Origin: Mycolicibacterium sp. TY81 | Lineage (GTDB): Bacteria; Actinomycetota; Actinomycetes; Mycobacteriales; Mycobacteriaceae | Assembly: GCF_018326285.1 (NCBI RefSeq) | Contig: NZ_AP023362.1 | Span: 5,270,001-5,334,000, forward strand | Length of the DNA: 64,000 bases | Direction of reading: 5' to 3' | Shown here: positions 34,655-42,822 of the stretch, one piece after another | Layout: every line of letters begins with the position of its first letter | Position numbering within the stretch: position 1 is the first letter of the stretch | Notes under the pieces: generated by a model | Databases searched by the model: none | What the model was told of the DNA's origin: nothing | The model's input: the letters and a program-made list of their open reading frames with translations, nothing else | Made by a program: the position numbers and the translations under genes

Positions 34655-35887
34655 TTACAGCGGCGGCGGGGCCCAGGGCAGGGTGATCGGGGCCAGGCCC
34701 GGGATCTCGAGCACGTGCGACGGCGGTGCCGGCTCGGCGGGAGCTGCCGGCTCGGCCGGGGGCGCCAGCGGCGGATGCGCCGGGTTGTCGACGGGCGAGG
34801 CCGGCGGCGCCGGCGGCACGGTCGTGTCGGTGACCGCCGGACTCGGTGCCTCGGCGGTATGGGTCACCGCCGACGAGGACGACGACGAGGACGACGACGA
34901 AGACGACGACGGCGCCACCGCTTCGGCACTCGGCGCGACTACCGGAGCCGCGGCGGTGGTCGGGGTGTTGCTCGTCGGGGCGACGGTCGTCGCGGTGGTG
35001 ACGGGCGCCTGTGCCACCGGGCGCGGGGCCACCGGAGCCGGTACCGCGGTCGCGCCGCCGGGGGCCTTGATGCTGCCGGTCATCGGGCCGGGTGTCCGTG
35101 GTGCCAACGCGCAGAGCACCTGGTGGCTGCCGGCGGACCAGCTGGCCGGCCCGATGGGCCGGTGGTTGACGGTCAATGCGCTGGCGGACAAGGTCTTTGG
35201 TGCCAGATACGCGGCGGCCATCGTGAGGCAGGCGGGCCGCAGTACATCCTCCTGGTCGGCGTCCGAGGGCGGCGGGCCGTCGTGGAAGTGCGCGCCGAGG
35301 TCGATGGGCCCGACGACCTCGACCGAGTGCGGCTCGGCGCAGTCCACGGGTACGAGGCCCGTCTGACCGCCCTTCATGTCGGCGCCCAGGCAGGTGCCCG
35401 GCGGCCACACCCGGGACTGGTCCTGCTCGGCGACCAGCCCGCGGAACGGCAGCTGCTCGCCATTCGGGCCGGGCAGCTGCAATCCGCACAAGGAGATGTG
35501 TGATCCGGAACCCTCGGCACCCACCGAGCGCAGCAGGCCGTACGCGAACCGGCCGTTGGGGTCGTAGCGCGGTCCGAGGTACCGGCGGCCCGACACGGCG
35601 CAGGATTCCTGGTCGCCGTCGCCCTGGACCGAGTTGACGACCTCGAACAGGTGCGGGCTGCTGCACTGGACGAAGGCGGGGCGCTGTGGCGGCTCCGGTT
35701 GCCAGGTCAGGCAGCTGCCGGCATGCGCGCTGCGGAAGACGGCGTCGGTATGGTCGGCTTCGGTCGCGCCGCCGGCGGACGGGCCGACAGCGGCCACGGT
35801 GACCACGCCGGCGATCAGCTGGGCGCACAGCAAAGCCGCTAGCAAAGCGCGGCGTGGCGCCCAGAACTTGACCGATAGCACACTCAT
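34655..35887 (-). CDS. Exported septum-formation-domain protein with poly-Ser linker
   Basis: A 410-residue protein. N-terminal signal/anchor helix (LLAALLCAQLIAGVVTVAAV, about 15-34). Two similar Cys-containing modules follow: GSCLTW...AFVQCSSPHLFEVV and GTCLGA...LVPVDCAEPHSVEVVG, both with the C-x(n)-C-xxPHxxEV pattern of the Septum_form domain. From about residue 250 the chain is Pro/Ala/Thr-rich with a run of 13 serines coded by a TCG-rich microsatellite (34871-34909), then a Pro-rich tail. It is probably periplasmic and envelope associated; the domain name does not prove a role in division. It converges on the broken WS/DGAT gene. Confidence 0.72.
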   Translation of the reverse strand: MSVLSVKFWAPRRALLAALLCAQLIAGVVTVAAVGPSAGGATEADHTDAVFRSAHAGSCLTWQPEPPQRPAFVQCSSPHLFEVVNSVQGDGDQESCAVSGRRYLGPRYDPNGRFAYGLLRSVGAEGSGSHISLCGLQLPGPNGEQLPFRGLVAEQDQSRVWPPGTCLGADMKGGQTGLVPVDCAEPHSVEVVGPIDLGAHFHDGPPPSDADQEDVLRPACLTMAAAYLAPKTLSASALTVNHRPIGPASWSAGSHQVLCALAPRTPGPMTGSIKAPGGATAVPAPVAPRPVAQAPVTTATTVAPTSNTPTTAAAPVVAPSAEAVAPSSSSSSSSSSSSSAVTHTAEAPSPAVTDTTVPPAPPASPVDNPAHPPLAPPAEPAAPAEPAPPSHVLEIPGLAPITLPWAPPPL

Positions 35888-35976
35888 CGGTGCCTAGCGT
35901 GACATATTCGGCCGATCTACGCAGCTTGGCGGATCGATCTCCACCGAGTCTCTACCGTCTCGTGACGGGCGGAGGA

Positions 35977-38136
35977 CTACTTGAGCAAAGGGTCGCGGGG
36001 CAGTCCGAGAATGCGTTCGGCGATGGTGTTCCGGGTGATCTCCGAGGTACCGCCGGCGATGGTCATGGCGCGGTAGCCCAGGTAGGCCTGGGTGAGTGTG
36101 GGAGTTTGCCCGGTCACGGCCGCGGGACCGGCCAGCTTCATGCCCAGCTCCGTCTGCCGCTGGCCCTGTTCCGCGACCACCAGTTTGGTGACATTGCCCT
36201 CGGGTCCCGGACCGGTGCCGGCGATCGCTCGGCTGATCCGTCGCAGATTCAGCAGCCGCAGGGTGTGTCCCTCGGCGATCACCGCGCCGGCGCGGTCGCG
36301 GAGCCCGGCCGCCTGCTCCGGCGGTGCCGCGTCCAACAGGGCGATCAGGTCGTCCGCACTGAAGCCGGATTGCGCGCCGGAGCCGCCGCCGATCGACAGG
36401 CGCTCGTTCCCCAGCGTGGCTCGCGCCACCAGCCAGCCCTTGTTGACGTCACCGATGACGTCGGCGTCCGGGACGAACACCTCGTCGAAGAACACCTCGT
36501 TGAAGTGGGCGTTGCCGGTCAGGCCCTTGAGGGGGTTGACGGTCACGCCGGGCGCCTTCATGTCGATCGCCATCATCGTGACGCCGGCGTGCTTGGGGGC
36601 ATCGGGATCGGTGCGCACCGTGGCCAGACCCCACTGGCAGTACTGGGCCAGGCTGGTCCATACCTTCTGGCCGGTCACCAGCCAGCCGCCGTCGACCTTC
36701 TTGGCGCTGGTGCGCACGGCGGCCGCGTCCGAGCCGGCCTCGGGCTCGGAGAACAGCTGGCACCACATGATCTCGCCGCGCAGTACCGGGTACACCCAGC
36801 GCTCACGCTGGTCGTCGGTGCCGGCCTGGGCGATGGTCAGCGTCACCCAGCCGGTGATGCCGAGGTCGGGCCGCTCGACGTCGCGGAACTCCTCCTCGAT
36901 GGCCAGCTGCTCCAGCACGCCCGCGTCCCGGCCCCACGGCTTGGGCCAGTGCGGCACCAGATAGCCGGAATCGACAAGGAAGTCCCGCTGCTCGTCCTCG
37001 GGCAGCGACCGCAGCGTGGCGACGGCATCGCGGGCGGCGGTGCGGTATTCGGCCGCTTCCTCGGGGAGGGCGAACGACGCGCCGTGGGCCCGGCCGGTGC
37101 GTTGTCCGTCGACCACATCGGCCAGCGGGTCGGCGCCGTCCGCGGTCAGCGCGGACAGCGTGAGGGCACGGCGCAGATACAGGTGTGCGTCGTGTTCCCA
37201 GGTGAAGCCGATGCCGCCGTGCAGCTGAATGTTGTTCTCGGCGTTGAAGACCTGGCTGTGGATCGCCTGGGTGGCGGCCACCGCGGCGCCGAACCAGGCG
37301 TCGTCCAGATCGTCGGCGCGGGCCGCATCCCACGCTGCGGCGGTGGTGAGTTCGGCCGCCACCAGCATGTTGGCGGCGTGGTGCTTGACGGCCTGGAAGG
37401 TGCCGATGGTGCGGCCGAACTGCTCCCGCACCTTGGCGTATTCGACGGCCATTTCCAGTGCCGCCCAACTGATCCCGACGGCCTCGGCAGCGGCCAGGAT
37501 GCGAAAAGCGGTGTGCGCCTTGGTCGCCGCATCGCGGATGACGGCGATCGCCTCGGCCTGGTCCAGCGTCACCGAGCCGATGCTGCGCGTGGTGTCCGTG
37601 CTGTCGAGAGGGCTGACGGTGACGCCGGTGGCCTGCGCGTCGACGACCACCACGTCGTCACCGGCGACCAGGACCAGCAGCGCGGCATCAGGGGCGCCGA
37701 GCACCGTCGGGCTCTCGCCGAACACGGTGTGGGCAGTGCTGTGAACGTGGCCCGACAATCCCAGCGCGGCCACGGTGCTGCCATCGGCCATCCCGGGCAG
37801 CAGCGCGGCGCGCAGTTCGTCGGTTCCGCACCGGTCGATGACGACGGCGGCGGCGACGGTCGGCAGGAACGGCCCAGGACAGAGGTCGCGGCCTTGCGCC
37901 TCGAGTACGACCGCCAGCTCGGGCAGCCCGAACCCGGACCCGCCGAACTCCTCGGGGATGGCCAGGCCCTGCCAGCCCAGATCGGCGGCGGCTGTCCAGA
38001 AACCGGCCGGATGCGACGGTCCGCCCTCGAGCGTGGCGCGGGCGGCGGCCCGGCTGCCGAGCCGCCGCAGCAGTCCCGTCGCCGAGTCCGCGAGGTCGTT
38101 GTGGTCGTCGGTGATCGCCAGCGCAGAGGCACCCAT
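35977..38136 (-). CDS. Fused double acyl-CoA dehydrogenase (FadE34/FadE6/FadE22-like)
   Basis: A 719-residue protein with two acyl-CoA dehydrogenase units in one chain. Residues 1-360 are one ACAD domain (PEEFGGSGFGLPELAVVLEAQG; ending VFNAENNIQLHGGIGFTWEHDAHLYLRRA). Residues about 375-719 are a second (GYLVPHWPKPWGRDAGVLEQLAIEEEF; MWCQLFSEPEAGSDAAAVRTSAKKVDGGWLVTGQKVWTS; ending AYLGYRAMTIAGGTSEITRNTIAERILGLPRDPLLK). Fused FadEs of about 710-730 residues in M. tuberculosis include FadE34, which acts on steroid side-chain CoA esters. Which fused FadE this is cannot be decided by eye. It is divergent from lipC across a CRP-type site. Confidence 0.85.
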   Translation of the reverse strand: MGASALAITDDHNDLADSATGLLRRLGSRAAARATLEGGPSHPAGFWTAAADLGWQGLAIPEEFGGSGFGLPELAVVLEAQGRDLCPGPFLPTVAAAVVIDRCGTDELRAALLPGMADGSTVAALGLSGHVHSTAHTVFGESPTVLGAPDAALLVLVAGDDVVVVDAQATGVTVSPLDSTDTTRSIGSVTLDQAEAIAVIRDAATKAHTAFRILAAAEAVGISWAALEMAVEYAKVREQFGRTIGTFQAVKHHAANMLVAAELTTAAAWDAARADDLDDAWFGAAVAATQAIHSQVFNAENNIQLHGGIGFTWEHDAHLYLRRALTLSALTADGADPLADVVDGQRTGRAHGASFALPEEAAEYRTAARDAVATLRSLPEDEQRDFLVDSGYLVPHWPKPWGRDAGVLEQLAIEEEFRDVERPDLGITGWVTLTIAQAGTDDQRERWVYPVLRGEIMWCQLFSEPEAGSDAAAVRTSAKKVDGGWLVTGQKVWTSLAQYCQWGLATVRTDPDAPKHAGVTMMAIDMKAPGVTVNPLKGLTGNAHFNEVFFDEVFVPDADVIGDVNKGWLVARATLGNERLSIGGGSGAQSGFSADDLIALLDAAPPEQAAGLRDRAGAVIAEGHTLRLLNLRRISRAIAGTGPGPEGNVTKLVVAEQGQRQTELGMKLAGPAAVTGQTPTLTQAYLGYRAMTIAGGTSEITRNTIAERILGLPRDPLLK

Positions 38137-38185
38137 GGCTCGACTGTAAGCACGACGGTACGGCTTCGAATAGGTCCTGACCAGC

Positions 38186-38201
38186 TGTGATGCACTTCAC
38201 A
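38186..38201. promoter_or_regulatory. Perfect CRP-type operator
   Basis: TGTGATGCACTTCACA matches the TGTGA-N6-TCACA consensus of mycobacterial CRP (Rv3676) exactly. It lies 50-65 nt upstream of the FadE gene (start 38136) and 80-95 nt upstream of lipC (start 38281), so cAMP-CRP could control one or both. Confidence 0.65.
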
Positions 38202-38280
38202 AACGAACAGTCGCCGAACTGTGACCGCGAATGTGCTGTGGCCCCGAAACCCCGTGGTCAGGCCGGTGTACGCTCGCGAA

Positions 38281-39504
38281 ATGACGGCTCGACCGAACAA
38301 TGATGTTCACAGCCCTTCCTTGGCCACCCGGCTGCGCTGGTTCATGGCTGCCAAGCCCTCCGATCACCTGTTGGCGATGGCCACGGCCGCCGCGTCGCTG
38401 CCCGTGATCGGCAAGAGCCTCGAGCCGCTCGGCGGCGCCACTGCGATGACCCTCTGGGGCATGCGGCACGTGCCCAGCTTCTGGGCGTCCACGTCGAAGG
38501 CTCTGTTCACTCCCAGCGTTGCCGAGATCCGCCGCGCCGAGCGGGACTGCACCAACGAGGTCGTCCGGGCCGCGCTGACGGGCGTCGTGCCCCCGGCCGA
38601 ACTCGACATCGAGTGGCCGGCGCCGGAGCGCACGCCGCCGTTCTGGCGGGCACGCGAACACCGGCGCCAGGTGCACCGCACCTCGGTGCGCTACGGCGAC
38701 AGCCCGTCGCAGCTGCTGGATGTCTGGCGCGCCGACGACCTGCCCGCCGAGCCGGCCCCGGTTCTGATCTACCTGCCCGGCGGGGCCTGGGTGCACGGCA
38801 GCCGGCTGCTGCAGGGCTACGCCCTGATGAGCCATCTGGCCCAGCAGGGCTGGGTCTGTCTGTCCATCGACTACCGCGTGGCCCCGAATCACCGTTGGCC
38901 GCAACACATCACCGACGTCAAGACCGCGATCGCCTGGGCCCGGGCCAACATCGACAAGTTCGGCGGCGACCGCAATTTCATCGCGATCTCCGGCGGCTCG
39001 GCCGGTGGGCACCTCGCCGCGCTGGCCGGCCTGACCGCCAACGACCCCGAACTGCAGACCGAGCTGCCCGAGGGCGCCGACACCTCGGTCGACGCCGTCG
39101 TCGGTATCTACGGCCGATACGACTGGGAGGACCGGTCGACCAAGGAACGCGAGGAATTCGTCGACTTCCTGGAGCGCGTCGTGGTCCGGCGCCGCATCGA
39201 CAAGCATCCCGAGATCTACCGGCAGGCTTCGCCGATCGCGCGCGTGCACCGCGACGCACCGCCGTTCCTGGTCATTCACGGCAGCGGCGACAGCGTCATT
39301 CCGGTGGCGCAGGCGCGGGACTTCGTACACGAGCTGCGCGCGGTGTCCGCTTCGACGGTCAGCTATATCGAATTGCCCGGTGCCGGACACGGTTTCGACA
39401 TGACGGACGGTGCCCGCACGGGATCGATGGCCACTGCCATAGGGTTGTTCCTCGATGAGGTTCGCCGGAACCAGAACCAGCACTGCGTCGAAGAGGTCGT
39501 CTAG
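38281..39504 (+). CDS. lipC: Esterase/lipase LipC-like
   Basis: A 407-residue alpha/beta-hydrolase. ATG 38281 gives a length close to LipC (Rv0220, about 403 residues); the GTG at 38221 would add a non-conserved leader. An amphipathic or TM-like N-terminal segment (MATAAASLPVIGKSLEPLGGATAMTLWG) precedes the hydrolase domain: oxyanion YLPGGAWVHGS, nucleophile ISGGSAGGHLA (Ser240), acid HGSGDSVIP and catalytic His in GAGHGFDM. LipC of M. tuberculosis is a cell-surface esterase. It is followed after 47 nt by the WS/DGAT gene, as in Rv0220-Rv0221. Confidence 0.9.
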   Translation: MTARPNNDVHSPSLATRLRWFMAAKPSDHLLAMATAAASLPVIGKSLEPLGGATAMTLWGMRHVPSFWASTSKALFTPSVAEIRRAERDCTNEVVRAALTGVVPPAELDIEWPAPERTPPFWRAREHRRQVHRTSVRYGDSPSQLLDVWRADDLPAEPAPVLIYLPGGAWVHGSRLLQGYALMSHLAQQGWVCLSIDYRVAPNHRWPQHITDVKTAIAWARANIDKFGGDRNFIAISGGSAGGHLAALAGLTANDPELQTELPEGADTSVDAVVGIYGRYDWEDRSTKEREEFVDFLERVVVRRRIDKHPEIYRQASPIARVHRDAPPFLVIHGSGDSVIPVAQARDFVHELRAVSASTVSYIELPGAGHGFDMTDGARTGSMATAIGLFLDEVRRNQNQHCVEEVV

Positions 39505-39551
39505 ACCGATCGACCGGCCGAGGTTCTGACCCGAAGCGCAGGAGAGGTCGA

Positions 39552-40970
39552 GTGAAACGACTGAGTGGGTGGGACGCGTTCCTGCTGTATTCGGAAACGC
39601 CCAACGTGCACATGCACACCCTCAAGATTGCCGTCATCGACCTCGCCGGCCTGGGCGACCGCACGTTCGGCATCGACGAGTTCCGCCGCGTGCTCCGCGA
39701 ACGCCTGCACAAGCTGGAGCCTTTCGGCTATCAACTCGTCGACATCCCGTTCAAGTTCCACCACCCCATGTGGCGGGAGCATGCCGAGGTCGACCTCGAG
39801 TATCACGTCCGGCCGTGGCGGGTGGCCGCCCCCGGTGGCCGCCGTGAACTCGACGAGGCGATCGGCGAAATCGCCAGTACCCCACTGGATCGCAGCCGTC
39901 CGCTGTGGGAGATGTACCTCGTCGAAGGCCTGGCCAACGGGCGGGTCGCCGTGGTCGGCAAGATCCATCACGCATTGGCCGACGGGGTGGCCTCGGCCAA
40001 CCTGCTGGCGCTCGGCATGGACATCACCGAGGGTCCGCAGCGGGACAACGATCTGTACGTGACGGATCCGGCACCGTCGCGCGGCCAGCTCGTCCGGTCC
40101 GCGTTCGCGGATCACCTCCGGCAGATCGCGCGGTTCCCCGGCGTCGTGAAGTACACCGCCGACGGCATGGCGCGGGTACGCAAGAGCAGCCGCAAGCTGT
40201 CGCCCGAACTGACCCGGCCGTTCACGCCGCCCCCGAGCTTCATGAACCACGTCATCACACCCCAACGGCGTTTCGCCACAGCGACTTTGGCGCTCGCGGA
40301 CGTCAAGGAGACCAGCAAGAAGCTCGGTGTCACCATCAACGACCTGGTGCTGGCGATGTCGTCGGGGGCGCTGCGCGAGCTGCTGCTGAAATACGACGGC
40401 AAGGCCGACCACGCGCTGCTGGCGTCGGTGCCGATGAGCTACGATTTTTCACCGGATCGTATCTCCGGCAACCGATTCAGTGGTGTGCTGATCGCGTTGC
40501 CCGTCGACGTCGACGATGCCGCGCAGCGCGTCCAGCAGGCCCGCGAGGCCGCCTTGCTGGCCAAGGAGAGTCATCAGCTGGTCGGCCCGGAGCTGGTCGC
40601 CCGGTGGGCGGCCTACATGCCGCCGGCGCCGATGGAATCGATGTTCCGCCGCCTGTCCAACAAGGACGGGCAGAACAAGGTGCTGAACCTCAACATCTCC
40701 AACGTGCCGGGGCCCCGCGAACGCGGCAAGGTCGGCGGCGCGACCGTCACCGAGATCTACTCTGTCGGACCGCTCACCGCGGGCAGCGGGCTGAACATCA
40801 CGGTGTGGAGCTACGTCGACCAGCTCAACATCTCGGTGCTCGCCGACGGTGCCACCACCGACGATCCGCATGAGGTGACGGCCGGCATGGTCGCCGACTT
40901 CAAGCAGATCCGCAGGGCCGCAGGGCTTTCCGAGGAGCTGACGGTCGTCGAGACCGCCATGGCGCAGTAG
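39552..40970 (+). CDS. WS/DGAT acyltransferase (Rv0221-like)
   Basis: A 472-residue wax ester synthase/acyl-CoA:diacylglycerol acyltransferase, intact. GTG 39552 follows GGAGAGG. The N-terminal condensation-like domain has the catalytic KIHHALADG (His139, His140, Asp144) and the PLWEMYLVEGL helix; the C-terminal domain has LNISNVPGPRERGKVGG and the closing FKQIRRAAG. These enzymes make triacylglycerol or wax esters from fatty acyl-CoA at the inner membrane for storage lipid. Paired with lipC it forms a synthesis/hydrolysis couple. The other WS/DGAT copy in the window is broken, so this is likely the working one here. Confidence 0.9.
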   Translation: MKRLSGWDAFLLYSETPNVHMHTLKIAVIDLAGLGDRTFGIDEFRRVLRERLHKLEPFGYQLVDIPFKFHHPMWREHAEVDLEYHVRPWRVAAPGGRRELDEAIGEIASTPLDRSRPLWEMYLVEGLANGRVAVVGKIHHALADGVASANLLALGMDITEGPQRDNDLYVTDPAPSRGQLVRSAFADHLRQIARFPGVVKYTADGMARVRKSSRKLSPELTRPFTPPPSFMNHVITPQRRFATATLALADVKETSKKLGVTINDLVLAMSSGALRELLLKYDGKADHALLASVPMSYDFSPDRISGNRFSGVLIALPVDVDDAAQRVQQAREAALLAKESHQLVGPELVARWAAYMPPAPMESMFRRLSNKDGQNKVLNLNISNVPGPRERGKVGGATVTEIYSVGPLTAGSGLNITVWSYVDQLNISVLADGATTDDPHEVTAGMVADFKQIRRAAGLSEELTVVETAMAQ

Positions 40971-40989
40971 ATTTGCGCCCGGTGGTGCG

Positions 40990-41355
40990 TCAGTCCGCCG
41001 GGCGGTTGCGGAATCGTTTGTGGAGCACCTGGCGTGACACGCCCATGATCCGACCGATCTCGGCCCAGGTCCATCCGTTGGCGCGGGCCTGGCGGACGGC
41101 CTGCTCGTATTGCGTTTTGGCGCTGACGAGGTCGTCGCGAGCCTGAGCCAGCGCTCGTCGGCTGATGCCGCCGAATACATCCGCGGCTATTGGATCGGGT
41201 TCTGCGGGTTCGTCATCAAATGACCAATCGTCGTCGTCATCATCGACGTCAAGGCCATGTGCTTTTCGGAAGGCATCGCCGGCGGCATCGATCTCTTCGC
41301 GCGTCGGACGGCGTTGTTGTGGTTCCCACCAGGGCCGCTCGGTTGGGTAGGTCAT
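40990..41355 (-). CDS. Small HTH protein with acidic N-terminus
   Basis: A 121-residue protein. The ATG at 41355 has GGAAGG upstream. Residues 37-54 are very acidic (VDDDDDDWSFDDEPAEPD). The C-terminal half has a coiled-coil-like helix (ALAQARDDLVSAKTQYEQAVRQARANG) followed by a sigma-70 region 4/MerR-like helix-turn-helix: WTWAEIGRIMGVSRQVLHKRFRN. It would bind DNA, with a flexible acidic part of unknown use. It lies downstream of the lipO operon but has its own 234-nt upstream region with an inverted repeat. Confidence 0.75.
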   Translation of the reverse strand: MTYPTERPWWEPQQRRPTREEIDAAGDAFRKAHGLDVDDDDDDWSFDDEPAEPDPIAADVFGGISRRALAQARDDLVSAKTQYEQAVRQARANGWTWAEIGRIMGVSRQVLHKRFRNRPAD

Positions 41356-41466
41356 GGCTGTACCTTCCGGGGTCGATCACTGGGGAAAGTATGTGCCGAC
41401 GGACCGACACGTTTCGTGTGACCGAGACCGGTGCGACCCGTCTCCAAGTGTGTTCGGGCTGGGAGC

Positions 41467-41503
41467 CGTCACCTTGGGCTGACAGTGTCAACCCAAGGTG
41501 ACG
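41467..41503. promoter_or_regulatory. Perfect 12-bp inverted repeat upstream of small HTH gene
   Basis: Arms CGTCACCTTGGG (41467-41478) and CCCAAGGTGACG (41492-41503) flank CTGACAGTGTCAA, which contains the smaller palindrome TGACA-G-TGTCA. A further GTTGGTGACGG follows at 41513. It is either the operator of the HTH gene (start 41355, autoregulation) or the terminator of the lipO operon (stop 41590); there is no T-run, which favours the operator. Confidence 0.45.
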
Positions 41504-41589
41504 ATGTCAGCCGTTGGTGACGGATCCAGATCGGACATGTCCATGACAGCGGCGCGGTCACGTACCGCGCCGGCCGGCCGGACCGCCCG

Positions 41590-42822
41590 CTAGCCGACAC
41601 TCTCGGAGTCGGCGACCTTCGCCTTCTCCGCCCGCACCCACTCCAGGAACCGCGTGATCGCCTCGGCGGTGTAGCGGCCGTGCGCCGAGCCGAAGACGTC
41701 GAATGCGTGCTGCGCGTTGGGGATCTCGGCGTACGCCACCGGCGCCGGTGACTGCTCGCGCAGCGCTGCGACGAAGTCCCGTCCCTCCTGGACGTCGATC
41801 AACGTGTCGTTGGTGCCGTGCAGCACGAAGAACGGTGGCGCGTCGGGTCCGATCCGCTTGATGGGCGAAGCGTCGAGGAACACCTGCGAGTCGTTGGCGT
41901 ACCGCTTCTTGATGATCAGCTGCTCGAGGGCACGCATCATCTCGGCGCGGCCGGGGCCTTCGAAGCCGAACCAGTCGTACCGGCCGTACACCGGGACTGC
42001 GGCCACCACCGAGGTGTCGGCATCTTCGAAACCGGGCTGCCACTGGGGATCTCCGGGAGTCAGGGCTGCGAGCGAGGACAGGTGACCGCCCGCCGAGCCG
42101 CCACTGATCGCGACGAAATCCGGATCGCCGCCGTACTCGGCGATGTGCTCCTTGACCCAGGCCAGGGCCTGCTTCACGTCGATGATGTGCGCCGGCCACT
42201 GATGTTTCGGGCTGACGCGGTAGCCGATGGACACGCAGATCCAGCCGCGGTCGGCCAGGGCGCCCATCAGTGGGTACGCCTGCGGCCGGCGATCGCCGAG
42301 CATCCAGCCACCACCCGGAACCTGAAGCAGCACAGGGGCTTTACCGTCACGCGGCAGGTCCGGGCGGCGCCAGATGTCGGCCAGGTTGGCGCGGTGCGGG
42401 CCGTACTTGACGGTGTCCTTGTTGTACTTGCGGCGCGACAGCATGGTGCGCCCGATGCCGGGCAGGCGCGGGACGCCGGGATCGGCCGGGTTGCGCGGAC
42501 CGATCACGTCATCCAGCGGCTCCTCGAACGCGGGCCGCGAGCTCCGGCTGCGGGTGAGGATGTAACCCAGGATGGCCCAGGTGATCGCGTTGATGGCCAA
42601 CGCGATTCGGCCGCTGGTGCCCGAGAAGGCGCCATGCCGGCCCCGGCGGATCGCGGACAGTATTGAGGAACTGAGCACGAAGCCGGCTGCTTCACTGGAC
42701 GGCCAGCCGTACGCGAACGCGACGATGCCGGGGTTCCCGGACCGGGCCAGCGGGCTGGCCGCGTTGGTGGCGTTGACGAGACCGAGGACAGCCCGTAGCA
42801 GGGTCACCGTTTTACGCGCCAT
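41590..42822 (-). CDS. lipO: Esterase LipO-like
   Basis: A 410-residue alpha/beta-hydrolase, paralogous to LipC. N-terminal hydrophobic helices (LAINAITWAILGYILT, about 75-90) suggest membrane association. Catalytic set: oxyanion VPGGGWMLGD (168-177), nucleophile ISGGSAGGHLSS (Ser243), acid in LHGTNDTLIDVQ and His in NAQHAFDVFG. The start at 42822 overlaps the stop of the fadD12-like gene by 11 nt. The order acyltransferase, fadD12, lipO corresponds to Rv1428c-Rv1427c-Rv1426c of M. tuberculosis, supporting the name. Confidence 0.85.
   Translation of the reverse strand: MARKTVTLLRAVLGLVNATNAASPLARSGNPGIVAFAYGWPSSEAAGFVLSSSILSAIRRGRHGAFSGTSGRIALAINAITWAILGYILTRSRSSRPAFEEPLDDVIGPRNPADPGVPRLPGIGRTMLSRRKYNKDTVKYGPHRANLADIWRRPDLPRDGKAPVLLQVPGGGWMLGDRRPQAYPLMGALADRGWICVSIGYRVSPKHQWPAHIIDVKQALAWVKEHIAEYGGDPDFVAISGGSAGGHLSSLAALTPGDPQWQPGFEDADTSVVAAVPVYGRYDWFGFEGPGRAEMMRALEQLIIKKRYANDSQVFLDASPIKRIGPDAPPFFVLHGTNDTLIDVQEGRDFVAALREQSPAPVAYAEIPNAQHAFDVFGSAHGRYTAEAITRFLEWVRAEKAKVADSESVG

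Noticed and set aside
34871..34909. GAC/CGA trinucleotide repeat as a structural DNA element
   Set aside because: It is simply the codon run for a 13-residue poly-serine linker in the septum-domain protein.
34160..35503. Continuation of the WS/DGAT reading frame to 35503
   Set aside because: After 34160 the frame loses all similarity and runs antisense through the septum-domain gene; the conserved sequence continues in the +1 frame.
35890..38190. 766-codon plus-strand ORF opposite the fused acyl-CoA dehydrogenase
   Set aside because: Antisense shadow with Gly/Arg/Asp-biased composition; the minus-strand frame has complete ACAD motifs.
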